NCBI RefSeq assembly: GCF_017654505.1 | Contig: NC_054538.1 | Coordinates: forward strand, 27,367,674-27,431,673 | Direction: 5' to 3' | Source of the DNA: Polyodon spathula | Taxonomy: Eukaryota > Chordata > Actinopteri > Acipenseriformes > Polyodontidae | DNA: 64,000 nt | Shown: one piece after another, positions 1 through 61,917 of the stretch | How the letters are laid out: each line of letters opens with the position of its first letter | Position numbering within the stretch: the first letter of the stretch is position 1 | Made by a program: the position numbers and the translations under genes | The notes under the pieces: generated by a model | Seen by the model: the letters and a program-made list of their open reading frames with translations, nothing else | Database searches by the model: none | Told to the model about the DNA's origin: nothing

Positions 1-1150
1 GGGAATTGGTGAGCGCACCTTTAATTGTGTCCAGTTGTGATATGGGAAATAGCATGCTACAGCTGGCATGCTCAGTGTTAGTTAGTGGAGTTCTGGTCCA
101 ACAACATGTAACACAGCCAGCTCTTATGTTTTTTTTAGTTTGTTTTTACTGTGTATGTAACCATTTATTGTTTCAGTACAAAAACAAGTTTAAGTTTCAC
201 TGAGTTTGTTCTGTTACATTAAATACACCACAGTAAACAGAGTATCATATATTTGAGATATTTCCAAACCATTCTTTTTCATTATCACAAACTGAAAGCA
301 AAGTTTAATGAATGGCAGTTTTTCTACTGCAATCAAGTAAGCTGCAGTAGATTTCATTTTTAATTCACTAAACGTTTCCAAATTACAGCCCCAAATATTT
401 TTGTGTTCTGTGTCACCTTAAAATGGTCAGTTTGAGAAATAAACTCAGTTTTCCCTGTAGCAGCTGACCCTGCTTTAGTACAAAACGCACGCTACATACT
501 GTTTTTATTATGGTAACGTCTAAATTACCGAGCCAACATTGTAGCGCGCAAAGAAAACCTTTTTTTCAGCTTGATACAGTAATCTTTTCACTTCTGATTA
601 TTATTATTTTTTTTTTAATATATATGATTTACTTTTTGCTGAGTTTCAGCCCTTCATTTTAGTTATTTTCATTCTCTTAAGTTATCAGGGCACTGTTAAT
701 GGCTGATGTCCAACACAAACCTTAAGTGTATTGTTATTTTTTGTTGTTCTTGTTCTAAACATTTTGAATGCAACGTTTTACTTTAAGCTACATTTGTAGG
801 CAACAGTACTCGCACATCTTTGGTCACCACCACAACTGCTGGTGTTAACACAGCACTTCTGGACTTCCAGGCATTTGTATTCTATCCTGACTGTTATCGT
901 CTCTCCGTGCTTCAGTTTAAAACATGTGATATGCCAGGGCTTTTTTCCCCTTTACAGAACAAAATCATAGAGCATTCAGAAATATTGATACAAGTGTTGT
1001 GTATTTAACTGGTGTGACTTCACCACGCAAAGCACGTAATCAGGTTACTGTTTGGATCCAAACACTTTAATCCAGGCGTTTCTCTAGTTGCTGTAGCTGA
1101 AAGAGCACTGCAGCCAGCATTGCCGTAAATAAACATACATTTTTAGGGGC

Positions 1151-1265
1151 ATTATATATATGTGTGAGTGTGTGTAATTTTATATTATATATATATTATA
1201 TATATATATATTATTATATATATATATATATCTATATATATTAATATATATATATATATATTATA
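1151..1265. repeat. (TA)n-rich microsatellite
   Basis: Imperfect alternating TA run with a short TG stretch at its left side. Confidence 0.85.
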
Positions 1266-1616
1266 CATGTGATTGGTTATTTTGGAGTTATGAATTACAA
1301 AATATACAACAACAAAAACATGGTGCAAACACTAAAATACAGTAGTTATATATTTGATGAGGTTTTCAGTTTTTCCTGACTTTAGGGCTAAAATTAAACA
1401 AATCCAACTCGATGATAAAAACAACGTTAAACCTCAGATCTAAATACAACGTTCAAACTCAGACTCCTCTGAGAATTCTTGCCGCAGTGAGAAAGTCAGA
1501 TGGACAGTTCTATGCCAAAAAAAACCAAAACAACTGTAATAACTATGGACTTCAAAAACATTAATTTCTTGACTGATTCATAAAAGAAAAATGGACTGCA
1601 GACCTCGGCTGATAGT

Positions 1617-1721
1617 AGGAAACTAAAGGTCCCTCGGGAAGAACTATAGCTAACTGCAGCTCCGGGCATTATAGTCCCGTTGGTAACTATAGTTCCTCCC
1701 TCGGGGACCATAGTTTCCCAC
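1617..1721. repeat. imperfect inverted repeat (hairpin) downstream of the map4k3 stop
   Basis: Arms of about 33 bp (1617-1649 and 1687-1720) pair around AACTATAG/CTATAGTT and CCCTCGGG-like cores, with a loop of about 37 bp. In the map4k3 sense transcript it would lie about 680 nt after the stop, if the 3' UTR extends that far. Confidence 0.6.
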
Positions 1722-2066
1722 TATACACCTCCTTTTTTTCACATTTTAAATACTTTTGTGCAAATTTAAACACCAGTGTATATGCCTCGGGATTAAAAAC
1801 ACAAGCGATTAAAATGAATAACGGCTTAGAATAAAACATCTATGGTTAAAAGGACTAGATTACATGATAAAAATCCGTCAGTGTTAGTACGACAGGCACG
1901 TTGCTATTCTTTTCAGCTGAATACCCAAAGTGTCCTTAAAGCAGTACTATCTGCATCACTCACACCTTTACATCTGTACAACATATATGCACTATTATCT
2001 ACATTAAGTCTTAGTGTACAACTTCACTCGTATGAAGTAACTTGCTCCAAAAAATGTTTGTTTGTT

Positions 2067-2067
<1 letters not shown>

Positions 2068-2148
<81 letters not shown>

Positions 2149-2158
2149 TACACACACA
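2068..2158. repeat. (TG)n(TA)n(CA)n compound microsatellite
   Basis: A GT run, then about 30 TA units, then a CA run. The TG and CA ends are complementary, so the tract is itself palindromic. It lies about 250 bp downstream of the stop codon. Confidence 0.9.
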
Positions 2159-2401
2159 AATATTACATAAGCAAATTAAGCACATGTGTGGTAAACACGC
2201 AAGGTACTAGAAGCTGCGGCAACAATTAGTTAATGTCCTCTGCTTCTTTCTTACATGCCACAATAAATAAAAAAAAACAGCATCCAATGCAACCCGAAAA
2301 ATGCAACTGTAGTAAAATTCCAAGAATTCACTGTTGCTGAAGCAGTAGTGTCTGTCTGACTCCATTTTTAACGTTCATTGCTTCTTGCCATGCTAAATTA
2401 A

Positions 2402-51101
<48,700 letters not shown>

Positions 51102-51783
51102 CTGTTAGAAGAAAAGAAAGAAAGACTTATAAAACAATCTGAAGGTACCTAAGTTGTCTAGTTTTAGTGCAGGGACAAACATTGTAATGCCTGTATTGAT
51201 GAATACAAGTACACATTTTACATGGACAGTTCCATTATCTTCCTAATTTCACGTAATATACATTTTTTGGTTCAAACTGGAACAACTTAAGATTCGTTAA
51301 ATATATTACACTGCTTGATAATGAAGGACACCTACAAAAAAAGGGGAAATTTGGGATGTGTATGTGCCAATTCCCTGTACTGTCACAACAAGAGAAAAAT
51401 CAAAGACAGAACATGGGTAAAAGTAGTAGGTCAGCAATACCTATTGTTAATACTGCATGGTATAAACCCTATCTTACTATACATAAGACAACTTGTGGCG
51501 ACTCCTACAACGCAAGGAGAGGATAACAGGAAGCTCACCAGATGCTGTCACAATCTGCTGTGAGAAAACCTAGATCATCTCTTCAGCTGCCTGCTGCTGA
51601 ACAGTATGTGACCTCTGCATAGGAACCCATCACCTCATTAACCAACAGGATTATTTTTGCACAAGAATTGGGTTACAGTAGCTGTCCATAAATGTTGTCA
51701 TTACCCTATTGACAGATCACACATACTGTAAGCTAGATTCAAAGGTGCCTGAAAACACAAGCAATGGTACAGTATGTAAAGAT

Positions 51784-53202
51784 TAGGGTTGTTTTGATTA
51801 ACACAACCAATTAATCAAGAGTTGATAGCAGATAAAAAAGATTAAAAAATACAATTGAAATCATGCAGAATTCAAATGTTTTATATAAAATAAAATCAAC
51901 CATCTGCATTTTCTCTGCTGCAGTCCAATCATAATTGAGCAGAGGTGGGACATAAACTGTTGACCGTATTCTCTGTTTCAGTTAAAGATCTTGGGAGTTT
52001 AACCAATGGGAAAGTCAAAGAGGTGGGACAAATATGCTAGGGTAAGCAGTGTAAGAATAGCTGAATCTCACGAGATATTGCTTGACATCACAATCAGTTT
52101 GATTATGAATCCATTTTCAATCCAGTTTCAACTCTCAGAAAAAAAGGAGATTGTTAAAAATGGGAAGTATACACCACAAATACCTGAACTGATGCAGGAA
52201 GGGAAGGGATATACTCGCCAATTCCAAAATTCAAATTATTAAAAGGAATCAGTGGCTTACCGGAAGCTGTCAATTAAAAAAATAATACTGCTGGAACTTG
52301 TTCAGTACAGAACAAAACTGGCTACAAATTTTTATTTATTTATTTATTTATTTTATTTAGTCTTCGCCAATGTTTTTTTACCCCGGTTTTCTCCCCAGTT
52401 TGGAATGCCCAATTACTGTTTGTATCCCAGTTCACTGCTGCAACCTCCCGGCGACTCAGGAAACGGAGGCTGATTCACATGTCCTCCGAAACGTGTTACT
52501 GCCAATCTGTCATTTTTAGGACTGTGACTCTAAATCGAAGCCACCAGACCTACAGTGCTGGAGGACAACAGAGATCTGAATGGCTCCACTGCAGCCCTGC
52601 AGGCGCCCTATCAGCCACAGGTGCGCGGTGAACCATGGATTCCCCTGCCGATCTAATCCCTCCCTACACGGGCAGTGCTCGGCCAATTGTGCGCAACCCC
52701 CAGGAACTCCTGGTCATGGCCGGCAACGACATAGCCTGGATTCGAACCAGCGATCTCCAGGCTATAGGGTGCATTCTGCACTCCCCGCGGAGCGCCTTTA
52801 CTGGATGCGTCACTCGGGAGCCCCTAAAATCTATGATGTTTAACGACGTCAGCACAAAAACATGTTCTGCTAGATGCAATAAAAGCAGAAGTACAGGAAG
52901 CCACGTACATAGCTGTAATGGCAGTCTTGTGCTTTCATTTATTTTACTGACAGTGGCCGGAAAGAATGGTTGTTCTGTGAAAATTTATTACACTTACAAA
53001 AATAAAAATAATAATAAAAATGCTTTTGTAAAGACTAAATTCCCAGTGGGCTTATTTATTTAATTTTAGACTTTTTTTTTTTTTTTTTTTTTTAAGTATC
53101 ACTATGCAGGACAGCTGCCATAAGGCTATTACCTTTATTAAAAATGTGGACTGATTAATCTACCAATTAACCAATCAAGAATTTGAATCGAGTACAGCCC
53201 TA
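51784..53202. mobile_element. hAT-like element, 8-bp TSD, with nested SINE
   Basis: Left end TAGGGTTGTTTTGATTAACA and right end reverse-complemented TAGGGCTGTACTCGATTCAA. The exact 8-bp duplication GTAAAGAT occurs at 51776-51783 and 53203-53210. ATTAATC-type words recur near both ends. No transposase frame. The SINE at 52330-52824 lies inside. Confidence 0.88.
52330..52824 (-). mobile_element. tRNA-derived SINE, copy 2 (fullest copy)
   Basis: The minus strand starts GGGGCTCCCGAGTGACGCAT, has an A-box-like TCCAGTAAAGG and a B box GGTTCGAATCC (52748-52738), a body of about 300 bp shared with 9101-9505, a 3' part ATTGGGCATTCCAAACTGGG then GAGAAAACCGGGGTAAAAAA, and an (AAAT)n tail at 52365-52330. 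About 490 bp in all. Confidence 0.88.
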
Positions 53203-54683
53203 GTAAAGATGCATAGTGTGCACTCAATAATATATAACAGTGCGTATATATGTAGATAGAGCTATAGCTATAGATATATATTAATGCTGGGACAAATATT
53301 TGAATATTTGAATTTCAGAAATATTTGTGATTATATACCTTGTTAGTAAATTGTTTGTTACAATCTTTATAAACAGCAGCTGCGAAAGAAATGCACCACC
53401 CCTGTAAATTGAACAGTCTGTTGTTTTTTAATCAACACTGATCTATTACAAATTTTCACGCCTACATAGCTCTGTTTTGATAATGTGTGCTTTGACCGAC
53501 AGTACAACTTTGCTAAGGTTTATTTCTGGACCACTGGGAGAACAGTGTTTGTTTTTCAATAATGGACTTTGATGCAATTGCATCCCTCGTGCCCTGCCCT
53601 GAAGCCAGCCCTGTAAAAAAAAAAAAAAAAACTCTACATATATATTTTACTGCATCATCACACTGGTGTTGCTTTAAAACAAGCTGCTTTCAGGAGACCT
53701 AACAGCTGTTCATCACTGTGAGCGTGTGCTCTCCATTGCTTTTGCCACTGTCTGTCATGAAGTTTTTGAATGCAGCAGAAGAAAAACGTGCTTTTCTTTT
53801 TAACCAGTGATCCATTTCTTTTTCTTAACTCTTTACACACAGCCCTATTTTTGCCTAATTTTCACTGTTTTCATTTATGTATGTTTAACTACTGAATAGT
53901 TTGTTGTGCATGCATGTAAGATATTATGTAAGTTACAACAGGCATACTATACGTAGAGATGAGAATATATGCTTAAAAAAAAAAAAAAAAGCTTTCCCAA
54001 AAAAATCATGTTTGGTCACTGCTACATACATTGTAATCATCGATGGCTAAAAGAAAATGCACCATTGAACCTCAATATGTAATGAACATGGAGGGGGAGC
54101 CCCAAAATTAATGGGGCTGAGTTAAGAGTTAAAGAGAAAGTGACTGCTTGCAAAACACCTTGATAGACTTAATATCGTATTTTTTTTTCTGCAGTGTACT
54201 GAGTTTCTAGAATGCTTAAAGATAGTGGCCGAGAATCATGTACGAGAGAATAAAGTCTTGCGAAACTTAAAATATCTAGCACTACTTTAATTTATTTATT
54301 TACTTTAACAAGAACCACTCATAGTGCTTTCGTCAATGACACCCACGTCTTTAGAGATTGTTGTAGCATTTCAGGCATTCTAAATTGGGTGAAAAATACA
54401 GTAGCTAGGTGTCTTCAAATATCTCTGCGGGATTTTCCTGCAATGAAAGTTGCAGATATGTAGGAGCAACTTGGAAAATGTGCGATTCCGCGCTGAAATT
54501 CAAGCCCTGGTGTGAGATTTTCTATATACTGTCAAGGAGTCCTGCAGGCGCGGAGCGATGCGTTCTGCTGGGGCGCCCTGACTGTCAGCAAAGATGGGTG
54601 CTGGTGGGTGTTGCTGTTCTTACCACCGCTATAAATTGTATGAGTGTATGTTATATAATATATATTACACACACACACACACA

Positions 54684-55804
54684 CTGAACTCAAAAAGTAT
54701 TTGGACAGTGACACATTACTTGTTGTTTTGACTGTATTCCAGCACTTTGCATCTGAAATGATAAAATGTGGTTGGGCCTATGGGATTAAAGTGCAGACTT
54801 TAATTTGAGGGTATTTTCATCCATATCAGATGAACCATTTAGAAATTACAGCATGTTTTGTACATACTTCCCCCATTTTTGAGTACCAAATGTATCTGGA
54901 CAGATTAACATTATGTAGAATAAAGTAATCATGTTTAGTACTTGGTAGCATGTCTTTTGCATGCAATGATGTCTCTGCGACCCATAGACAGACATCGCCA
55001 GACGCTGGGTATCTTCCCTGGTGGTGCTCTGCCAGGCCTGTACTGCAGCCATCTTCAGTTCCTGCTTGTTTCAGGGGCTTTTTACCTTCAGTCTTGTCTT
55101 CAGCATGTGAAATACATGCTCAATTGGATTCAGATCGGGTGATTGACTTGGCCAGTCAAGAGTTTTCCACTTTTTGGCCCTGAAAAACTCCTTGGTTGCT
55201 ATGGCAGTGTGTTTGGGGTGAAGCGCCGTCCAATGAGTTTGAAGGCATTTGGTTGTATCTGAGCAGACAAGATGTTTCTGTACATTTCAGAATTCATCCT
55301 GCTGCTGCCGTCAGCAGTCACATCATCAATAAAGACAAGTGAGCCAGTTCCAGTTGCAGCCATACATGCCCAAGCCATAACACTACCCCCACCATGTTTC
55401 ACAGATGAGATGGTATACTTTTTGGATCAGGGGCAGTTCCTTTTTTTTGTCCACACTTTCCTCTTTCCATCACTCTGGCACAGGTTAATCTTCATCTCCT
55501 CTGTCTGTAAGACATTGTTCCAGAAGTGTATAGGCTCTTTTAGGTACTTTTTAGCAAACTGCAACATGGCCGTTCTGTTTGAGGCTTACTAGTGGCTTGC
55601 ATCTTGTGGTGCACCCTCTGAAGTTCTGCTGGTGTACTCTTCTGCGTATTGGTAGTCTTTGACACATCTATGCCTACCTCCTGGAGACTGTTCCTGATCT
55701 GTTGGACTGTTAGGGGTTTTTTCTTCACCACTGAAAGTATTCTTTAGTCATCCACTATAGTGGTCTTCCTTGGTCCACTGTTCAAATTCTTTTGGAGTTC
55801 ACTC

Positions 55805-55808
<4 letters not shown>
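54684..55808 (-). mobile_element. Tc1-like transposon, truncated at a microsatellite
   Basis: Left end region CTCAAAAAGTATTTGGACAG is a Tc1-family terminus. The transposase lies on the minus strand. The other terminus is missing where the CA/TA microsatellite begins at about 55807. Confidence 0.85.
54850..55800 (-). pseudogene. Tc1 transposase pseudogene
   Basis: From high to low coordinates: [12 protein letters not shown] (hinge), [20 protein letters not shown] (DNA-binding helices), then after breaks MKHGGGSVMAWACMAATGTG and NSEMYRNILSAQIQPNAFKL at 55402-55199. Several stops and shifts. The N-terminus is lost. Confidence 0.85.
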
Positions 55809-56014
<206 letters not shown>

Positions 56015-57798
56015 GAAATACAGTGCTGCAATCTGTAACAAAATAATGCTGAAACGGTTTCTCTCTGCAAGCAGTTGATGATGTGTTTAACACTCGTTTT
56101 CCATCATTGCCTTCCCTACATGTTGTTTCTGCACCCAACTTAAATCTTGTATTTCACACACATTGATGCCTCCAGCAAATAGCTTGCCAGAATAACAAAC
56201 CATTTTTTTTAAATCGAAGTATAAAACAGGAAGCCTGAATTTTTTCCCTTGAACATTAGCACCATATACATACCAACATATATAATATGTGCTTCATTAT
56301 TTCTAATTTAAAATAAGTGTTCTCTTCTAACCAAATTTGTATTTAATAGCATGCTGTAAAATCAGTAAAAAACCTAATTTTTGGCACTATTTTTACTGTC
56401 AACTCTGCAGATTCATTTTCTAATAAAGGCTAGGCTGTTCAGTAAATTCACACTGTTAGATTATTATTTGTTTTGGTTCTTATTAATTGTTTTATTTTTT
56501 ACTCACAGGTCAGTTCTATTGCAAGCAACATCAGCAGTATCCCATTACAACTATTGAATGAACTGCATACAGACTGTGCAAGGAAACCATTTATCTTATG
56601 AGGTATGCTTATTGGTTCACTGAAACTATTGGGCCTAAGATCTATAATCTGATTTGTCTGAAGGCTTAGAGTATTTACAAAGTGATTACAAAGTGATTCC
56701 AAATTGTTTCTGAACAAAATTGTGATGAGTGCTGTTGTGCTCTTGGCAACACTGCTGAAAAGCACGTCTGCTAGAACTGAACTGATCTAAAAACTTTCAT
56801 GGACTTTGGAAAAGTTAAATAAAATCCGATTGCATTTAGAATCTGCCTCTTTACACGGTTTGTACAAGAATTTCACCATGAACAATTAAAAATAACACAG
56901 CACAAAGTCCAAAGCTAATTTTAAACATCACTCTCTCCAAACACCTACTGTAGCTTCAGCTTACTCTGCTTTAGTGATCAATAATATCTACTATCATTGA
57001 AAATCTGGTTGGAGTGGATGAGCACAATGGTATAAATGAAAAGGTAAATTAATCAATGATCAACCATAAACATACACAATTACTGAAGATCATAAATTCC
57101 AATTCCACATATCACTTCTGGAATACATGTTTTTCTCTTGAAAACATACACAACTAAAACCAAATAAATGTGCAGCTCGAACATCTTGTAGTAGCCTATA
57201 CAGTATATCATACAAGTGTTCCCTTTCACAATCTGTCAATCAATGTCTCAGCATTTGATCTCTTGGCTGATTGCCCTCTGCAGGGTAAATATTTTGCATA
57301 GACTTTCTATGTAATGTGGGGCAGGCCAAGTGGTTACATGCCCAGTATAATCTTGCTCTTGTTCTCACTTTTATACTCAAGTGCTTGTTATACCAGATTT
57401 ATCAAGTACAGGTCTGCAGGAGTCCTCAAATACACTCTTATGGGTGAATTCAACCAAGGGACAGAATGACAAGAACAGGTGTCGCAAAAGGGAACACTGT
57501 ATGTCATTGCAGCCTGCAGCAAACCTGGAAGCTAAAAATAACAAACGGCTACAGTGAAAGGAGTGGAACAAAGACCTTTTTCATGACCATTAATGTTCAG
57601 TACAAAGGAATTTGGGTGGTTTTTCTACCCTTGATCTTATGCACTGATGAGGTGTGCCAACCAGACACTACAATCAAGTAGCATCCTCTACAGCTAGAAC
57701 CTTCTTCTATGAGGTACTGATCAGGTTATCAGACAAGGCACTTTGTGGGGTACCTGCTTCTACAGTTATTTTGGTCTGTGCACGTACATACAGTACAT

Positions 57799-58606
57799 TC
57801 ATGCAGGCTGCATTTTCAATGTGTGCTCTTTACGAGCCATCTCCAGGAGGGCTGGGCCAGGGTCAGCGGATTCCCTTCTTCGCTTTGTCACAGGCGGGGA
57901 AGTGACAGTGGGCGGGCATTGTTCTACCAGAGGCGAGCTAGTGGCTGAGCTAGTAGCAGTACAGATAGCTGCATCAAGAGCCGGGCTATCTTGCAGATCG
58001 TCAACTACCTAAGAAAATGTGTTGTAAATAAATAAATGTTTTAGTTAATTCAGTTCTTGATTGGTTATTCTAACTAATAACACAAACATATGAGTTAATC
58101 AGCACATGGATTTGCTGTCAAGGTAAATACAACATTTAGTTGTAAATGTAATCTAGGCTATATTGATAAGGAATATAATAAATTTTATTTTGTTTGTTTT
58201 CTACAACTGTCAGAAGCTTACCCAGGTGGAAGCATCCTTGTTGAAATGGGCATCATCATCGTATGGATTTGGTAGACTATCAAATTCCTTTGAGATGCTA
58301 TCTATTGCTGTCTGGGGAAGTCCACCGGCAGTCAAGTGTTGCACTTGTTTCTCCCTGGAAATGTCTTTTTTTGCTTTAGCCTTTAAATTTTTATATAATA
58401 GTTTTAACTGCTTCAGTTCCAGTTTACACCACTGTGGGAATTGAATTCTGCATTGATCTTTGCCCAGATTGACACTCTCCGTGCTAAAGTTACGTTATCC
58501 GTCTCTATTTTCTATAATTTCTTTGTAATTTTTGTTAAAGAATTAAATTTGATAACAGGTTTTTCTCAAATAAAGAAAACGCAACGGTTTTACTTCTTGT
58601 AGCCAT
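57799..58606 (-). pseudogene. Harbinger-type Myb/SANT-like accessory gene, broken
   Basis: Two-exon gene. Exon 1 (58606-58222) starts MATRSKTVAFSLFEKNLLSN, then in shifted frames gives KNYKEIIENR, TDNVTLARRVSIWAKINAEF, and KQLKLLYKNLKAKAKKDISR with EFDSLPNPYDDDAHFNKDAS. A 213-bp GT-AG intron (58221-58009) follows. Exon 2 (58008-57799) gives VVDDLQDSPALDAAICTATS...VTKRRRESADPGPALLEMAR, then TGA. The W-x-x-I-x-x-x-F and LWxNLKxxAKKD-like pattern is that of the Myb-like nuclear partner of PIF/Harbinger transposases. At least three frameshifts. No Harbinger transposase was seen nearby. Confidence 0.8.
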
Positions 58607-58639
58607 CGTTATGCTCTAATGTACAACTTCACAACCAGC

Positions 58640-58815
58640 ATCACAGACACTGTGAATCCAGGATTAACGGGTGAATTTTAGATTCAATCTCAGATCTACA
58701 GATCCGCCACCAGTCTTGATCTGCGCAACAGAAATGAATCCAGGATCCAATCTTGGATTCGTCAATCCTAGACTGGGTCGAATCTTGATCTTGATTTGCG
58801 CAATCCACCCCTAAG
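58640..58815. repeat. cluster of GAATC / GATCTTG words, probable Harbinger subterminal region
   Basis: About ten degenerate copies of (G)AATCxxGGAT and ATCTTGAT in both orientations lie just upstream of the Myb-like gene, ending ATTTGCGCAATCCACCCC, a plausible terminus. The opposite terminus was not found. Confidence 0.5.
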
Positions 58816-61800
58816 TGCACCGATGGATCTTGTATTACATACCCTTTTGGGAAAAAAAAAAAAAACTTTTAATTTACTAGTCCTTATGTGAAGTGCCTAA
58901 GGTGAAATCAACAACAACAGTTGGGTCCCTAAAAATAGGCTTACATTTTATTTTCCTATAAAATAAACACCTTTATAAATTTAGATTTGCATTTTTTATT
59001 TTATTTTTTTAAACAAAGGCACCTCATTAAACGCTCCTACAGATCAATCAAATCACCTGTTTGCACCTCGTTACTGAGCGATTACTGTACTGTGTGCTGA
59101 GAAGCTGACACTGACAGCACCAAACAGGATGACAGAGGAAAAAAATTCTCTCAGCAGTGTTACCTTGCCGACTCGACCACGAAGCTCCGTCTGAAATTGA
59201 CACCGACGACACAATTAAAATGTTTATTTATTGTTCATTACGTGTGCTGCTATTCACAAAAAAAGCTTTGCTAGTTTGTGGAGTTTGGGTTACAGCCTAA
59301 TTACTACCTACAATAATTAACGTATTCACGTACACATGCAGTCTTCACAAAAGTCCCAATTTAAAGACGTTTAACTTAAGTTTCACGGGATGACATTGAG
59401 AGCTATGTGGCTACTTTTTTTTTAAATTAGCAGTGGGAGAAAAACCACTTCAGCAAGTACAGCAGAATCTGCCAGAACTGACAGACGCTGAATTTACTAG
59501 GTTGGATATTAACGGGAGCATAACAAATACAAAAGAAACGAGAGAAATGCAGATCTTTTCCAGAAAGCTGGGAGACTGTATAAATGGCTTTGAATATGTG
59601 AAGGATAGCCTTCCGGTTCGTCACAGCTGCCAGTGAATGTTTCACTTTTTAAACACTTTTTAAAACACTGCGATAACTGTTCTGATTGTGAAGCATCCAC
59701 AATCCGATCCTAGCCGATTATTGCCCACCAGTACTGCATAGGTATAACGAAAGTGTGTTTTAAAAAAGTAATTTCAGCTTCAGTCACTCAAAGTATGTTT
59801 GCAATAATGTAAACACCAAGCTACAGACAGCGAGTCCCAAACTTCAAATGTGTTACTGTTGTTTATAGGTAAGAACTCGGCTTTATTATGAATACATTGT
59901 GCTATTTTGTTTTAAGCAACATATTACAATAATGTTCATTATGGTAAATGTTCATTAGTTTTAAAATGTTTGGCGAAACATGACCTATTTTTTGGCCTTG
60001 TTAGTACAATTGGCCTCCTTTGCAAATTACATCATCAGTCTTTATTTTTTCTTTTGTGGTTAGGGAGGACGGGGATGTCGCAACCTGATATCAATCTCCA
60101 CATTTTTGTAAAATTACTTTACACTTACTTCAAAAGACGCAACGTTTTTCAGTAAATTCAAACGGCCAATAAACTTCGCATCCCGCACAGAGGGAGAACT
60201 CAAATGTAAAACGTCATTAAGTGAGGTTGGCATTGAGGGGGAGATGAAGGGAGGTTTCAGTTCAGCCTGACTGTTTTGTAAGCATTATTAATGCTTATTC
60301 ACTACTGCTACAACCCATTAGAAAATTGACTTTCCAACATTTTTTAAACATTTTTTTACACAACTGTGTCCATTTGTTTTAACTACTCGCCCAGAGGACT
60401 ACTGAGACAAGACATCAACTAGTCCTCATCAGATTTAATGTCAATGTGTGATAGCATATTATCACAGTAATAAAATTTGATGGCCAACAACTAATTCATT
60501 AAGGTGAAAGTTGTATGTAGTTTTGTGTTTGCTTTTTTACTACTTTTTTTGCATTGATATAACAATAAAAAACAATAACTATGAAAAACAACCTTCAAGA
60601 AAATCTAAAGAAGAAATACAAAGAGAAAGAAAGACAGAAGGAAGAAAGAGACTACTGTAAGATTATGGGATTGGAGTCAGCCCGAGTTGCTCAACATACA
60701 TTAGAAATGTAGTTTTAATAAAAACACCCCCTTACAGTTCAAGCATCTTAAAACATTTAGGTGAATAAAGGGGTCCTGAGCTACCCATACCATTTCTGAG
60801 AAGCCTGTTAAATATCATCACACTGCAGAATGCCCAGTTGTGAGATTTCCAGAGACATATATCCATGCCTCTCAGATTTTTGACACGACCTTGAACTGGC
60901 ACGCTGGGATGAAGGATCTGTTAGCAAGTGGCTGTGGCATTTAACCTATCAGCTCTCAGAAGAAAATTTGTCAAGCTGCCAGTTACTGTACTGCTAAAGG
61001 TCAGCAAGCAAGAAAACATATCAAGATATAGAAGGTCAGGACACCACCTCAGCAGCAGGGAACTCACACTATTTGTACAGGCTTTATATTGCAGCCAATC
61101 ATCACTTAGTGCTGTCTTAAAAAATCTTAACTTCTGCTGGGGTTTTCAGTTTACCAAAAATCATTAAGATTCTCTTGCAGCTAATTAACTGAAAAGTATA
61201 CCTTTGACAAGCTTTGGTGCTTTCCCAAGTACACCCACTTCAGAAAATCCTTAAATCTGTTTAATAATTAGTGTTTCATCCCAGTCATGTACATGACTTA
61301 GGCAGCAATTAATACACAACATTACATTACCCTGGTGAAAACATTCTAGTCTGCTACAGAATGCACACAGGCGATTTTTACTGAGGACGTCCATTAGACC
61401 TGTCATGTCAGAGAAAGCATTAAGAACAAATCAGGAATGTGAACTTTCTAGGAGTCTTAAGCACTTTGAGTCAAAATACTAGACAATGTTTGGCAGCTCA
61501 TTATGCTATAAGACAGCCACTGGTGATTTAGGTATTAAAAAATGACAAATGGCACCGATGTAAGGGAAAAAAAACCCAAAACAATCAAAGATCGGCAGTT
61601 TTTGTTATTTTATCCGATAATGTACACTGATATTCATGCTTGAATTTCTTCCAGCACAGAATTTAACGTTTGGTCAAGCACTCTTATGACACGAGAACAC
61701 GTTCACTAATTTTCCCAGTGCTGTGTAATGTGTGACCAAAATACAGTAAATGTGTCTTAAGAGCGGAGTTTAGATTTTTTTTTTAAATATCTGAAGACAA

Positions 61801-61885
61801 CAACTGGACAGTGAGTTGTGTGCAGCAGAAGAGACTTGATGCTACATTAAATCCAACAAACTGCGAGTAGAATATTATAATGATG

Positions 61886-61889
<4 letters not shown>

Positions 61890-61917
<28 letters not shown>
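61890..61917. repeat. poly-A tract
   Basis: About 28 A interrupted by nothing visible; possible retroposon tail but no element could be tied to it. Confidence 0.8.

Larger units (their letters stand above)
1..2401 (-). other. map4k3 3' UTR and downstream flank (extent unknown)
   Basis: No further coding exon is visible. The stretch holds a (TG)(TA)(CA) compound microsatellite, a small hairpin and a TA-rich block. Minus-strand AATAAA-type signals (tttatt on +) occur near 164 and 504, but nothing shows which is used. Confidence 0.4.

Noticed and set aside
59433..59636. 67-codon plus-strand frame (GEKPLQQVQQNLPELTDAEF)
   Set aside because: Looks protein-like in composition but has no recognised motif, splice partners or neighbours; possibly a transposon fragment.
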